A stretch of DNA of 64,000 bases from Agreia bicolorata (GTDB lineage Bacteria; Actinomycetota; Actinomycetes; Actinomycetales; Microbacteriaceae). The position numbers and the translations under genes are program-made. Each line of letters starts with the position of its first letter. Position 1 is the first letter of the stretch. Positions 16,840 through 25,270 of the stretch are shown here, one piece after another. The notes under the pieces are model-generated. The model was not told the origin of the DNA, did not search any database, and saw only the letters and a program-made list of their open reading frames with translations. The stretch covers positions 186,001 to 250,000 of the forward strand of contig NZ_JYFC01000003.1 in assembly GCF_000938265.1 (NCBI RefSeq), given 5' to 3'.

Positions 16840-17784
16840 GTGGCAGTCTCGAAGGTTCTCCTCTATTACGCGTTCACTCCGCTCGCCGACCCCGACGCCA
16901 TTCGCCTGTGGCAGCGCGACCTCTGCGAGTCGCTCGGCCTGCGCGGTCGCATCCTCATCTCGAAGCACGGCATCAACGGAACCGTCGGCGGAGAGCTCGG
17001 AGCGGTCAAGAAGTACCTGCGCAAAACGCGCGACTACCCGGCATTCAAGCATCTTGACGTCAAGTGGAGCGAGGGATCCGGCCTCGATTCTTCACAGAGT
17101 TATCCACAGGCTCCCCACGGTGTGAGCCTCGACTTTCCCAAGCTCGTCGTGAAGGTACGCGACGAAATCGTGAGTTTCGGCGCTCCGGAAGAATTGCACG
17201 TCGACGAGACCGGCGTTCGCGGCGGAGGAACGAAGCTGACTCCCGCAGAACTGCACGAACTCGTCGAAGCGAAGGCCAAAACGGGCGACGACGTGGTGTT
17301 CTTCGACGGCCGCAACTCGTTCGAGGCCGAGATCGGCAGGTTCGAGGGCGCGATCGTGCCGGATGTGTCGAACACGCGCGAATTCGCGGCGGTTCTCGAC
17401 TCCGGCGCCTACGACCATCTGAAGGGAAAGCCAGTAGTTACCTACTGCACAGGCGGAATCCGGTGCGAAGTGCTCTCGAGCCTGATGACGTCGAGAGGCT
17501 TCGGCGAGGTCTATCAACTCGACGGCGGAATCGTGCGCTATGGCGAGACTTTCGGCGATTCCGGGCTGTGGAACGGCTCACTCTACGTCTTCGACAACCG
17601 CGTCTCCATCGATTTCACCCCCGACGCCGCGGTGATCGGCGAATGCCACCGCTGCGGCGCATCCACGAAGCGCATGCAGAACTGCGCCGAGGTCTCCTGC
17701 CGCACCCAGCTCGTGATCTGCGACGCGTGTGCCGAGGCACAGCCGCCCGCCTGCGCCGAACACGCGAGCATCGTAGCCGCATAG
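16840..17784 (+). CDS. trhO: tRNA uridine-34 hydroxylase (rhodanese-domain, UPF0176)
   Basis: A 314-residue TrhO/YceA family protein that hydroxylates U34 of certain tRNAs (ho5U). The N-terminal acylphosphatase-like region contains [16 protein letters not shown]; the rhodanese domain carries the catalytic Cys in YCTGGIRCE; the C-terminus has a Cys-rich zinc-like segment with CHRCG, CRTQ and CDAC. GTG at 16840 is supported by TAAAAT six bases upstream. A perfect DnaA box lies inside the gene at 17100. Confidence 0.93.
   Translation: MAVSKVLLYYAFTPLADPDAIRLWQRDLCESLGLRGRILISKHGINGTVGGELGAVKKYLRKTRDYPAFKHLDVKWSEGSGLDSSQSYPQAPHGVSLDFPKLVVKVRDEIVSFGAPEELHVDETGVRGGGTKLTPAELHELVEAKAKTGDDVVFFDGRNSFEAEIGRFEGAIVPDVSNTREFAAVLDSGAYDHLKGKPVVTYCTGGIRCEVLSSLMTSRGFGEVYQLDGGIVRYGETFGDSGLWNGSLYVFDNRVSIDFTPDAAVIGECHRCGASTKRMQNCAEVSCRTQLVICDACAEAQPPACAEHASIVAA
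17100..17108 (+). promoter_or_regulatory. Perfect DnaA box TTATCCACA inside trhO
   Basis: The 13-mer AGTTATCCACAGG contains the exact DnaA consensus, within the linker between the N-terminal and rhodanese domains. An identical 13-mer lies downstream at 17794. Confidence 0.5.
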
Positions 17785-17804
17785 TTTCCACATAGTTATC
17801 CACA
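17785..17804 (+). promoter_or_regulatory. DnaA box pair just after trhO
   Basis: A weak box TTTCCACA is followed by a perfect TTATCCACA (17796-17804), directly between the trhO stop and the promoter of the next gene. This could make the downstream gene DnaA-responsive or titrate DnaA. Confidence 0.5.
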
Positions 17805-17816
17805 GGCCAGCGCGCA

Positions 17817-17822
17817 TAGGCT
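17817..17822 (+). promoter_or_regulatory. -10 hexamer TAGGCT, leaderless start
   Basis: TAGGCT lies six bases before the ATG at 17829; it is 12 bases after the DnaA box, which would therefore overlap the -35 region. Confidence 0.55.
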
Positions 17823-17828
17823 CGGCTC

Positions 17829-18602
17829 ATGAACACCAAAGACAAGGCTCATCAGCTTCTTCACCTCCACGAGCAGCACAAGATCCTGCAGGTCGTCAAC
17901 GTCTGGGACGTCGCGAGCGCCCGCGTGGTCGCCGATCTTCCGGGCACGACTGCCCTGGCGACGGCCAGCCACAGCATCGCCGCGACCTTCGGGTACGACG
18001 ACGGTGAGAACATCCCGCTCGAGCTGATGCTCGACATGTGCGGTCGAATTGCGAGTTCGACCGACCTGCCCGTATCGGCCGATCTCGAGGCCGGCTACGG
18101 CGACCCGGGTGAGACCGTGCGCCAGGCAATCGGCGTGGGAATCGTGGGCGCGAACCTCGAAGACCAGATGAAGCCGCTCATCGAGTCGGTCGAAAATGTG
18201 GCCGAGGTCACGAAGGCAGCAGAGAAAGAAGAGGTGGGCTTCGTTCTGAACGCGCGCACCGACGCGTTCATCAAGGCCGGCGACCGCCCGCTCGATGACG
18301 TGATCGCCGATGCCATCGAACGCGGCCGTGCCTATCTCGACGCGGGCGCGGCCTGCATCTTCGTGCCCGGTCTGCTCAGCGAGCAGACGGTGATCCGCCT
18401 CGTCGAGGGAATCGGCGAGCAGCGCGTCAGCGTCATCAACGTTCCCGGCTCCCTGACGCCGGCGAGGCTCGAGCAGCTGGGCGTCGCGCGCATCTCGTAT
18501 GGACCGTGGACCCAGCGCGTCGCACTCACCGCGCTGCAGGCATCCGCTCGCGAGCTGCTGGCCGGCGGCCACCTGCCCGAGGGCACGCAGCCGCTCAACT
18601 GA
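17829..18602 (+). CDS. Isocitrate lyase/phosphoenolpyruvate mutase family protein
   Basis: A 257-residue TIM-barrel of the ICL/PEPM superfamily. The metal-binding and phosphate-side segments are seen as LPVSADLEAGYGD and NARTDAF. It lacks the KKCGH motif of true isocitrate lyase, so it is more likely a PEP mutase-like, oxaloacetate-hydrolase-like or carboxy-PEP type enzyme; substrate unknown. It is a monocistronic gene with a leaderless-type promoter and ends in a 68-base hairpin. Confidence 0.85.
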   Translation: MNTKDKAHQLLHLHEQHKILQVVNVWDVASARVVADLPGTTALATASHSIAATFGYDDGENIPLELMLDMCGRIASSTDLPVSADLEAGYGDPGETVRQAIGVGIVGANLEDQMKPLIESVENVAEVTKAAEKEEVGFVLNARTDAFIKAGDRPLDDVIADAIERGRAYLDAGAACIFVPGLLSEQTVIRLVEGIGEQRVSVINVPGSLTPARLEQLGVARISYGPWTQRVALTALQASARELLAGGHLPEGTQPLN

Positions 18603-18608
18603 CCGACG

Positions 18609-18676
18609 CATCGGCGCCCGCCAGGCGCATCTGCTGCCGGTCGAACGGCGGCGGATGCGCCCAACGGGCGCCGATG
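18609..18676. terminator. Long 68-base hairpin between convergent genes
   Basis: CATCGGCGCCCG (18609-18620) pairs with CGGGCGCCGATG (18665-18676), GGCGCATC (18624-18631) with GATGCGCC (18654-18661) and GCCG with CGGC at the tip. Small symmetric loops separate the three helices. It begins seven bases after the first stop and should act in both directions. Confidence 0.8.
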
Positions 18677-18695
18677 GCGGGTTGATCGAGCGGCG

Positions 18696-19610
18696 TTAGA
18701 CCGTCGCGCGGCGGCGACGCGCCACCATGAGCACGGTTCCCGCAAGCAGGAGCGTCAGCGTGCCTCCGGCCAGCAGGCCGCCGTCTGACGAACCGGTCTC
18801 GGCGAGCTTCGGCGCTTCGGGAACGGCGGCGGGCACCGGCGCGGCACAGGTTCCGACCTCGAAGGTGCCCGATACGTAGTCGACCTGGTCGCCTTCGATA
18901 CCGCGCACGATCTTCTCGGTGTAGATGCCAAGCTGGATGTCGCCGCTCAACGTGAAGTGGCCCGTGGCGGTTCCTGTGGCGTCGGCCTGCAGCTGCGCCA
19001 CATCGCCGAACTGCTGCCCGTCGGGCCCAACGACGCTGTCTGCGACGACCTCGAACTGGCCGAGACCGGTAACGACGATCGTGTAGCCGTCGTTCTGGAT
19101 CTGCTCGACCGTGTTGCAGCCAGGCGTGATCGTGATGCCGGGGTCACCGGGCACGAACGGGTCGATCACGATGTTCGCGTAGACGTCGGTCGTGTCGGAG
19201 AACTCGCAGCTGTTGCCCGAGCAGAGCTCGTAGGTCACCTGAACGACGGGCGTGAGGCCCGATGCCGGCAGCTGCGGCAAAGCGTCGGGGATCCAGTCGG
19301 TCACAGCGACGGTCCCGCCGGACACAACGGGGATCTCGAGCGGCGTGGTGTTCCACGCAGTGAAGGTCGGTCCGTTCAGAGTTCCCACATTGACGTGGGC
19401 GACGCCTCCATCGGCCACGCCGAATCCGGTGCCGGTGAGAGAGATTCCGTCGCCCCAGTTGTTCTCGGTGAAGTGGATGCTGTCGCTCGCCATAACGATG
19501 CTCTCGCTGCCGGCCGCGGATGCCGGTGCGGCGATCACGAGTACGCCTGCTGCGGCGATCGCAGTCGCAGCGGCGATCGCTGCGATGCGGGTGGTGAATG
19601 TGATGGGCAT
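18696..19610 (-). CDS. Secreted, LAxTG-anchored cell-surface protein
   Basis: A 304-residue protein with a signal peptide (cleavage likely after APASA near residue 32) and a C-terminal sorting signal: LAETG, a hydrophobic segment and an RRRRA tail. LAxTG is the recognition motif of actinobacterial class E sortases. The 230-residue exposed part has Ser/Thr/Gly-rich beta-strand character and four Cys in two close pairs (CSGNSC and C...C near the end) but no named domain. A strong AGGAGAACC ribosome site precedes the ATG. Two TGAGTAATG sites lie 104-133 bases upstream. Probably surface attachment or nutrient-related; function unknown. Confidence 0.85.
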   Translation of the reverse strand: MPITFTTRIAAIAAATAIAAAGVLVIAAPASAAGSESIVMASDSIHFTENNWGDGISLTGTGFGVADGGVAHVNVGTLNGPTFTAWNTTPLEIPVVSGGTVAVTDWIPDALPQLPASGLTPVVQVTYELCSGNSCEFSDTTDVYANIVIDPFVPGDPGITITPGCNTVEQIQNDGYTIVVTGLGQFEVVADSVVGPDGQQFGDVAQLQADATGTATGHFTLSGDIQLGIYTEKIVRGIEGDQVDYVSGTFEVGTCAAPVPAAVPEAPKLAETGSSDGGLLAGGTLTLLLAGTVLMVARRRRATV

Positions 19611-19713
19611 GGTTCTCCTGGGTTCGTGGATGATCGTGGTCGGCTTCCCCCTCGCCTGACGATCGTGAGCCTATGGGCGTTTTCACAGCTTCGGCAGGCT
19701 GATGAGGGGGAAA

Positions 19714-19743
19714 TGAGTAATGAGGCCCGCAAGGTGAGTAATG
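19714..19743. promoter_or_regulatory. Tandem TGAGTAATG sites upstream of the LAxTG protein gene
   Basis: Exact 9-mers at 19714-19722 and 19735-19743 start 21 bases apart, two helical turns. The same 9-mer lies upstream of the second LAxTG gene/LAL1 and of LAL2/trHb1. Confidence 0.6.
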
Positions 19744-19761
19744 TGCGCCGGGCTGCGGGCC
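19724..19761. terminator. GGCCCGC/GCGGGCC inverted repeat
   Basis: A 7-base-pair GC-only stem just downstream of the stop at 19771 on the minus strand, a probable terminator of the 20188-21891 / 19771-20148 operon. One TGAGTAATG copy lies in the loop. Confidence 0.45.
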
Positions 19762-19770
19762 CCGGTCGAA

Positions 19771-20148
19771 TCAGACGGTGAACAGCGCCAGCCTGAGATC
19801 GCGCCTGTCTGCCTCGGTGGCCCGGCGGGTGCCGGGCTCCTCGCGCAGCGTCGCCTCGAAGCTGCTGCGGCGAGCCCGCTCATAGGCCTTGGCGCTGAGC
19901 CTTACGTCGTGGCGATCGAACCTCACGACACGCGACTTCGTGTTGAACACCACACCGACCGTCTGCCCGATGTTCGGCGACCAGAAGTCTGTAGCGATGA
20001 AGGGCAACCGCGCGATGGCCCTGAACGAGTCCCCACCTTGCGGGTAGACGTCGACGATGTACGTGTAGTTGACCGATCCGTCGGTCACGGATGCGACGTC
20101 TCGCGAGACGACGATGCATTCCGCCTTCTGCCAGTTCTTGCCGAACAT
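19771..20148 (-). CDS. Small conserved protein of unknown function (125 aa)
   Basis: A soluble 125-residue protein with no signal peptide, preceded by a strong AAAGGAG site. The centre (VNYTYIVDVYPQGGDSFRAIARLPF and VGVVFNTKSRVVRF) has alternating strands like small beta-barrel or OB-type proteins; the C-terminal third is Arg/Glu-rich helix. No family is recognised with confidence. It lies 39 bases downstream of the large LAxTG protein gene and is probably cotranscribed with it. Confidence 0.65.
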   Translation of the reverse strand: MFGKNWQKAECIVVSRDVASVTDGSVNYTYIVDVYPQGGDSFRAIARLPFIATDFWSPNIGQTVGVVFNTKSRVVRFDRHDVRLSAKAYERARRSSFEATLREEPGTRRATEADRRDLRLALFTV

Positions 20149-20187
20149 GGGCTTGTCTCCTTTTTTTCTTCGCGGTCTAGGTGAGGA

Positions 20188-21891
20188 TCAGGACTCGTCG
20201 CCGACGCGGCGGCGACGAGCGATGACGAGGCCGGCAGCACCGAGAACAAGCACGGTGATCGAGCCGCCGATCAGGGGCCACACGCCGACGCCCGTGGAAG
20301 CGAGCTCATCGTCGTCTCGGGTCGAGCCGATCGTCTGCGATGCCGTCACGATCGGCGAGTTCGGAAGCTCGGGCATCGGAGTTTCTCCGTCGGCTCCTCC
20401 GGTTGTCGGCTCGGGATCGCCCCCCGAGGTGCTCGGGTCGCCCGACTGTCCATGGCCCGTTCCCTGGCCATCGCCCGGGTCGCTCGGCTCGCCGACGATG
20501 GCCACGGCATCCGTAAATGTGATCGAGATCGAGCTATAAGACGGAAGTCCGGCCTCGTCGGTGACCATGTATCCGAAGTAGTCCTGGTCGCCAGCCGCTG
20601 CGGTTGCGGGAGCCACATAGATGAAACTGCCGTCCGCCGCCACAGTTCCGGTTCCACCCATCTGTGACTGGCCCCAGTTGTACGTCCACGCCGCGAGCGC
20701 CGTTCCCTCGGGATCGGAGTCGTTGATGAGCGCCCCGTGCGCCGCGTCGACGTTCAGAGGAACATTCACGGGGGTCGTGTACTGGTCGGCGACCGCAATC
20801 GGAGCGGCGTTCGGTCCGGCAGGAGTCGTTCCCGGCGGAGTTACGGAGACGATGACCGAGCCCCACGAGCCGCCCCCGAAGGTGTCGAAGGCGATGTAGC
20901 TCGCGGAATCCACCCCGATGAATCCGGCATCCGGAACGTAGTAGAACGAGCCGTCGTCATCGATGGTGATCGTTCCGTGATCGGTCGGGATCGGCCCCAC
21001 GGCCTTGGTCGTGATGAGGTCGCCCTCGTCATCGGTATCGTTCGCGAGCAACCCCAGGTGAGAGGGTATCGACAGCGGCTGATCCTGCGGCGTCGTGTAG
21101 CTGTCGGTGGCTGTATCAGGCCAGTGATTCTCGTTGGCGTCGGTGTTCTCCTGCACTGTCACGTAGATTGTCCCGGTCGTTCCGCCGTGGCCCTCATCCT
21201 GCGCGTAATAGGTGATGGTGTCGGTTCCCAGAAAGCCCGGGGCCGCGGTGAAACCGAACTCGCCGTGGGCACCGATGTAGCCGGTGTTTCCAAGCCAGGT
21301 GGTGAAGGAACCCTGCTGGGTGGTGATCGGATCCTTCTCCGGATCGCTGTCGTTGCCCAGGAGACCGGGGCTGCCGACCGTGACCGTGCCACCGGGGGCG
21401 ATCACGTAGTAGTCGTCTTGTGTCACCACGGGCAGGTTCTCGCCGACGAGCGCGGCCGCCGGAACAGCTTCCGTTCCCTCCAATGGCAGGACTGCATCGG
21501 AGCCCTCTGCAGCGTCAGGGGTCGTGAGCGAATCGGCAGGCTCGCCCTGCACCACCTCATCCACCGGATCCGCAGAGCCGGCCGTGCCAGCCGGCTCTTC
21601 CCCTACCGTCTCGTCGACCGGCTCTGCGGGAGCAACGGGTTCGACGATGTCTCCGGGATCAGCCTCATCGACCGGCTCCGACGCGGGCGCCTCCACGGCC
21701 TCTGCGCCACCGGTCGCCGTGCCGTCATCGACCACGCCGCTGGACTCGACCGCCGAGGTCTCTGCGGCCGTCGTCGCTGCGAGGTCGTCGGCATGGGCGA
21801 CGAGCGCCCCCTGGGTGAGGAGGCCGAGCGACGCGGCGAGCGCGACGACGGCGAGCGCAGGTGTGCGCAACCGGGAGCGGGTGGAGGACAT
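20188..21891 (-). CDS. Large LAxTG-anchored surface protein with three cadherin-like/Ig-like repeats
   Basis: A 567-residue secreted protein. Residues 1-33 are a signal peptide (cleavage near AHA-DD). Residues 40-150 are a low-complexity acidic stalk with repeated PVDE units. Three repeats of about 90 residues follow (around 158-250, 262-350, 370-460), each with a (D/A)xYxTP-like entry, an LLxNDSD(P) calcium-type turn and a final GxxSxxIxV strand, the pattern of bacterial cadherin-like/tandem-95 domains. A Gly/Pro linker leads to LASTG, a hydrophobic segment and RRRR. ATG 21891 is chosen as it opens the signal peptide. Likely an adhesin or stalk; no sortase gene is in the window. Confidence 0.85.
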   Translation of the reverse strand: MSSTRSRLRTPALAVVALAASLGLLTQGALVAHADDLAATTAAETSAVESSGVVDDGTATGGAEAVEAPASEPVDEADPGDIVEPVAPAEPVDETVGEEPAGTAGSADPVDEVVQGEPADSLTTPDAAEGSDAVLPLEGTEAVPAAALVGENLPVVTQDDYYVIAPGGTVTVGSPGLLGNDSDPEKDPITTQQGSFTTWLGNTGYIGAHGEFGFTAAPGFLGTDTITYYAQDEGHGGTTGTIYVTVQENTDANENHWPDTATDSYTTPQDQPLSIPSHLGLLANDTDDEGDLITTKAVGPIPTDHGTITIDDDGSFYYVPDAGFIGVDSASYIAFDTFGGGSWGSVIVSVTPPGTTPAGPNAAPIAVADQYTTPVNVPLNVDAAHGALINDSDPEGTALAAWTYNWGQSQMGGTGTVAADGSFIYVAPATAAAGDQDYFGYMVTDEAGLPSYSSISITFTDAVAIVGEPSDPGDGQGTGHGQSGDPSTSGGDPEPTTGGADGETPMPELPNSPIVTASQTIGSTRDDDELASTGVGVWPLIGGSITVLVLGAAGLVIARRRRVGDES

Positions 21892-21987
21892 GTGGTGAAC
21901 CACTTTCTGTGAGAGATATGGAGAAATGTGGCCGCATTGGCGACTACACCGACTCTGCCGATCGCCCGCTTCCCCGTGATGGGTATC

Positions 21988-22034
21988 CATTACTCAGCTC
22001 GACACGACGGCATGCACAACCCGCGTGAGTAGTT
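21988..22034. promoter_or_regulatory. TGAGTAATG (minus strand) and near-match TGAGTAGTT between surface protein and LAL1
   Basis: CATTACTCA on the plus strand at 21988-21996 is the exact motif reading toward the surface-protein gene; TGAGTAGTT at 22026-22034 points toward LAL1. The whole 258-base gap between the divergent starts has no gene. It also holds GTTCC-CGC-GGAAC (22045-22057). Confidence 0.55.
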
Positions 22035-22149
22035 GTCACGTACTGTTCCCGCGGAACTTGCCCGCGCCCTACACTGTGTTCGAACGGAGCCGTTTCGTAA
22101 GCAACAATCCGTGGGCTCAAGGGGGCCCCTTCGCTGAGGGGAGAACGTC

Positions 22150-24765
22150 ATGGTCGCCATGCTGCTGCGCGGCCGCGATGCGCTGATCGACGACATCGTC
22201 TCGGCCCTCACGGCGACGGACATCCGGGCCGTCACGCTGCACGGCCCGTCGGGAGTCGGCAAGACCCGGCTCGCCGCCGAAGCGGCCCTGACACTGGATG
22301 CGCAGGCGTGGTCGACGCTCAGGCTCTCGGCGCGCACGAGCCTGTCGAATCTGCCGCTCGGCGGCCTTGCTCCGCTCTTCGCCGACCAGGGTTCGGGGTT
22401 CCTCGCCGTCTCCGGTGACCCGGTCGCCCTGCTCAACTTCACGACGGCCCGGCTGCGCTCCCTCGCGGGCACGGGCCGCATCCTGCTCGTGATCGACGAC
22501 ATCTCATCGATGGATGCCCTCTCGGTGTCGGTGGTCAGCCAGCTTCTCGATTCGGGTGCGGCCAAGCTGCTCGCGACCGTCGGCGAGGGCGCGCCGGTTC
22601 CGGATGCGCTGATGCAGATGTGGAGCTCATCGACGGCGCGTCGCGTCGACCTCGACCCGCTCACCGCCGACGACTGCGGGGCGATCATCGCCGACCTCGT
22701 GGGGGGCCCGGTGGCCAGACGCTCGGTCGAGTCGCTGACCCGAGCTTCGGGCGGCAACCCCCTGTTTCTGCGAGAACTCACGCGCGGGGCCGTGTCGGCC
22801 TCGAGCCTCGTCGAGGTCGGCGGCGTCTGGCAGCTGCTGGGTGAGGCCGTGGGAACCGACGCGTTGCAAGAGGTGATCAGTCGACGACTGGCGGGCATGA
22901 CCGCGGGCCAGCGCGACGTCGTCGAACGACTGGCGGTCTGTGTCGTGCTGCCCGTGGCCGAGCTCACCGCATCCGATGCGCGCGACTCGCTGCGACGACT
23001 GGAGGCCGACGGACTGGTCGAGATCCGCGAGGAGCGCGGCACACTCGTGGCCACGCTCGCCCTGCCGCAATACGAGACCATCACGAAGGCCTCACTGTCG
23101 CTGCTGCGAGTCGAAGACATCCTGCTCGAACAGGCAGACATCGCCGAGCTCGCGGCGCGCGGCCCCGAAGACGCCCTTCGTGTGGCCGTCTGGAGACTCG
23201 GCGCCGGGCATCCGTCTGAACCCGAACTGCTCAACAACGGCGCGCTCCTCGCCCAGCTCACGCACGACCACGCGCAGGCGGCGAGACTCTCGCGCGCGGC
23301 CATCTCCGCGGGCTACCCTGGCGCGGCGCCCTATCTCGTGCTCGCCGACGCGCAGAGACGCATGGGCCAGGCAGAGCAGGCATTCAGCACGGCAGAGCGC
23401 GCCGCCGTGGTCGATGCATACACCCCGACGAGCGGACTTCTGACCGCGCAGATAGCCATGGCACGGGCGCTGATCCGGCACGATCGCCCGGGCGGCACGG
23501 ACAAGGCGATACGTCTGCTTCAGCAGGCGGAGGAGGATCTGCCCGATCACGCCGACATGTTGACGCTGCGGCGGGCGATGATCCTCTTCACCATCGAGCG
23601 GGCGGGCGATGCCCTGGCCATCGTGGAACCGCATCTCGGTGCACCCGCGAGCAGTCCCGCAGCGCGGGTGCAGCTCGCGATGGCCGCGGCTATGCCGTTG
23701 GCTGCCGCGGGGCGCCTCAGCGACGCGGAGCGCGAGGTCGCCGTTATCCTCGCGGCCATTCCAGCCGGGCTCGACCGGGCGTTCGCTCTCTTCACCGCCG
23801 CATCGGCCACCCTGGTCGCGGGATCGGGAACTCTCGCTCACGAGTACGCGATCGCAGCGCTCTACGAGTCGATCCAGCACGACGACGAGATCTCCACTCG
23901 CTATGCCGAGCTGCTTCTCGGCCACGCACTTCTCGAGCTGGGGCAGATCGAGGCCGCCACCCGATGGATCCGCGACGCCGTGGGCGGAGCCGAGGCCCTG
24001 GGCCCGCGCAACCTCCTGCGGGTGAGCCGCGGAAGCCTCGCAGTGGCTCTTGTCTTCGCCGGCCAGCTCGACGAGGCGCAGACGATCGTCGATTCACTGA
24101 TCGACAGCAGCAGTGAGGGCAATCTGCATTCCGGCATCGCCCGCGCCTTGCTCCAGGCGGCCAGGGGCAACGAGAAAGCGGGCATCCGCGCCCTCGAACG
24201 CATGGCTGACCACTACGAGGCGAGCGGCATCCTCTACCTGGCCGCATCGGTGCTGCACCACATGGCCCGCATCGGCGGAGCGGACACGGCCGCTCCGCGC
24301 CTCGAGGCCATCGCGGCCCGCGGCGACAGCACACTGTTCCACATGCGCGCCCGCTATGCGCGCGCGCTCGCCGACGCCTCGCCCGATGCTCTGGCCGAGG
24401 CCGGCGAGGGCTGGCACTCGATCGGCGCCGAGTTCTTCGCCGCCGAGGCGTTCGCCCAGGCCGGCGCCGTTGCCCGATCCCGCGGCAACACCCAGGCCGC
24501 AATCGCTCTGTTCCGCAGGGCCACCACACTCGCAGAGTCCTGCATCGGCGCACAGACCCCGATCCTCCGACTCGCTCTCGTCGAAGACGTGCTCACGAAG
24601 CGCGAACGCGAGATCGTAGAACTCGCGTCGAGCGGAATGACGAGCCAGGAGATCGCGACGACCCTGTTTCTCTCGGCTCGCACCGTCGACAACCACCTGC
24701 AGTCGAGCTACGGCAAACTCGGAATCTCCGGCCGGCGCGAGTTGATGCGCAGGGCCGAGGTCTAG
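22150..24765 (+). CDS. LAL-type LuxR regulator with AAA/STAND ATPase domain (LAL1)
   Basis: An 871-residue large ATP-binding LuxR regulator. Walker A GPSGVGKT (residues 32-39) and a Walker B-like LLVIDDIS define the STAND ATPase at the N-terminus; the middle is a long helical repeat array of TPR type; the C-terminal 60 residues are a LuxR helix-turn-helix (LTKREREIVELASSG, SQEIATTLFLS, RTVDNHLQSSYGKLG). ATG 22150 follows a GAGGGGAG ribosome site. It is divergent from the large surface protein and overlaps the truncated haemoglobin stop tail to tail. The LAL2 paralogue shares its DNA-binding helix. Inducer unknown. Confidence 0.93.
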   Translation: MVAMLLRGRDALIDDIVSALTATDIRAVTLHGPSGVGKTRLAAEAALTLDAQAWSTLRLSARTSLSNLPLGGLAPLFADQGSGFLAVSGDPVALLNFTTARLRSLAGTGRILLVIDDISSMDALSVSVVSQLLDSGAAKLLATVGEGAPVPDALMQMWSSSTARRVDLDPLTADDCGAIIADLVGGPVARRSVESLTRASGGNPLFLRELTRGAVSASSLVEVGGVWQLLGEAVGTDALQEVISRRLAGMTAGQRDVVERLAVCVVLPVAELTASDARDSLRRLEADGLVEIREERGTLVATLALPQYETITKASLSLLRVEDILLEQADIAELAARGPEDALRVAVWRLGAGHPSEPELLNNGALLAQLTHDHAQAARLSRAAISAGYPGAAPYLVLADAQRRMGQAEQAFSTAERAAVVDAYTPTSGLLTAQIAMARALIRHDRPGGTDKAIRLLQQAEEDLPDHADMLTLRRAMILFTIERAGDALAIVEPHLGAPASSPAARVQLAMAAAMPLAAAGRLSDAEREVAVILAAIPAGLDRAFALFTAASATLVAGSGTLAHEYAIAALYESIQHDDEISTRYAELLLGHALLELGQIEAATRWIRDAVGGAEALGPRNLLRVSRGSLAVALVFAGQLDEAQTIVDSLIDSSSEGNLHSGIARALLQAARGNEKAGIRALERMADHYEASGILYLAASVLHHMARIGGADTAAPRLEAIAARGDSTLFHMRARYARALADASPDALAEAGEGWHSIGAEFFAAEAFAQAGAVARSRGNTQAAIALFRRATTLAESCIGAQTPILRLALVEDVLTKREREIVELASSGMTSQEIATTLFLSARTVDNHLQSSYGKLGISGRRELMRRAEV

Positions 24766-25130
24766 GGCTGGTCGGCCGCCGTCACGATCGCCGATCTGAA
24801 CGACTCCGCGGCATCCGTCAGTCGTGAGGCCGCAGCTGCCGTGACTCCGGCATCGACGAGCGACGCCGCCAGGTGAGCAATCAGGGCGTCGAAGGCATCG
24901 GTCGTGACGCCGAGTCCCGCGTGGGCTCGACGCATCGACCGACCTGTGAACACGTGGGGCCCGTCGAGCACTGCCCCGAGAAAGGCCGCCTGGTGTGCCC
25001 GCAACCGCGCGAGGTCGAAGCCCTCGAACAGGGGCGCCAGCAGCGGGTCGCGAAGCACCCGGCGATAGAAGACCACCACGACCACCCTGAGGGTCTCGTG
25101 GCCGCCGATCTGCTCGTACATCGTCATCAT
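24762..25130 (-). CDS. glbN: Class I truncated haemoglobin (trHbN-like)
   Basis: A 122-residue group I truncated globin. The N-terminal YEQIGGHETL motif, Tyr22 at B10 (VFYRRV), Gln47 at E11 (RAHQ) and proximal His70 at F8 (RRAHAGLGVT) match mycobacterial trHbN, which dioxygenates nitric oxide or binds oxygen. Residue 47 is preceded by His where trHbN has Lys. The start (tandem ATG at 25130/25127) is six bases after GATTCT. Its stop overlaps the LAL1 stop by four bases and its promoter is shared with LAL2. A second copy lies at 32134-32499. Confidence 0.9.
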   Translation of the reverse strand: MMTMYEQIGGHETLRVVVVVFYRRVLRDPLLAPLFEGFDLARLRAHQAAFLGAVLDGPHVFTGRSMRRAHAGLGVTTDAFDALIAHLAASLVDAGVTAAAASRLTDAAESFRSAIVTAADQP

Positions 25131-25164
25131 GTGTCAAGAATCGTGAACACCGGGGCAGTCGGCC

Positions 25165-25173
25165 TGAGTAATG
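25165..25173. promoter_or_regulatory. TGAGTAATG site between trHb1 and LAL2
   Basis: An exact copy 35 bases upstream of the haemoglobin start and 98 bases upstream of LAL2. It falls where an activator site near the -35 of the haemoglobin promoter would be. Confidence 0.55.
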
Positions 25174-25270
25174 ACTACCTGATTTGTGCCGCTGTACCGC
25201 GCCGGGCGCTGCGAGATATGCTCAGCGAGCATACGACCCGCACTCAGGTCGCCGCCGAGGGGGCAGACAG

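Noticed and set aside
21990-23303. 437-codon open frame on the minus strand
   Set aside because: Antisense to LAL1, Ser/Arg-rich low-quality protein with no domain; an artefact of high GC.
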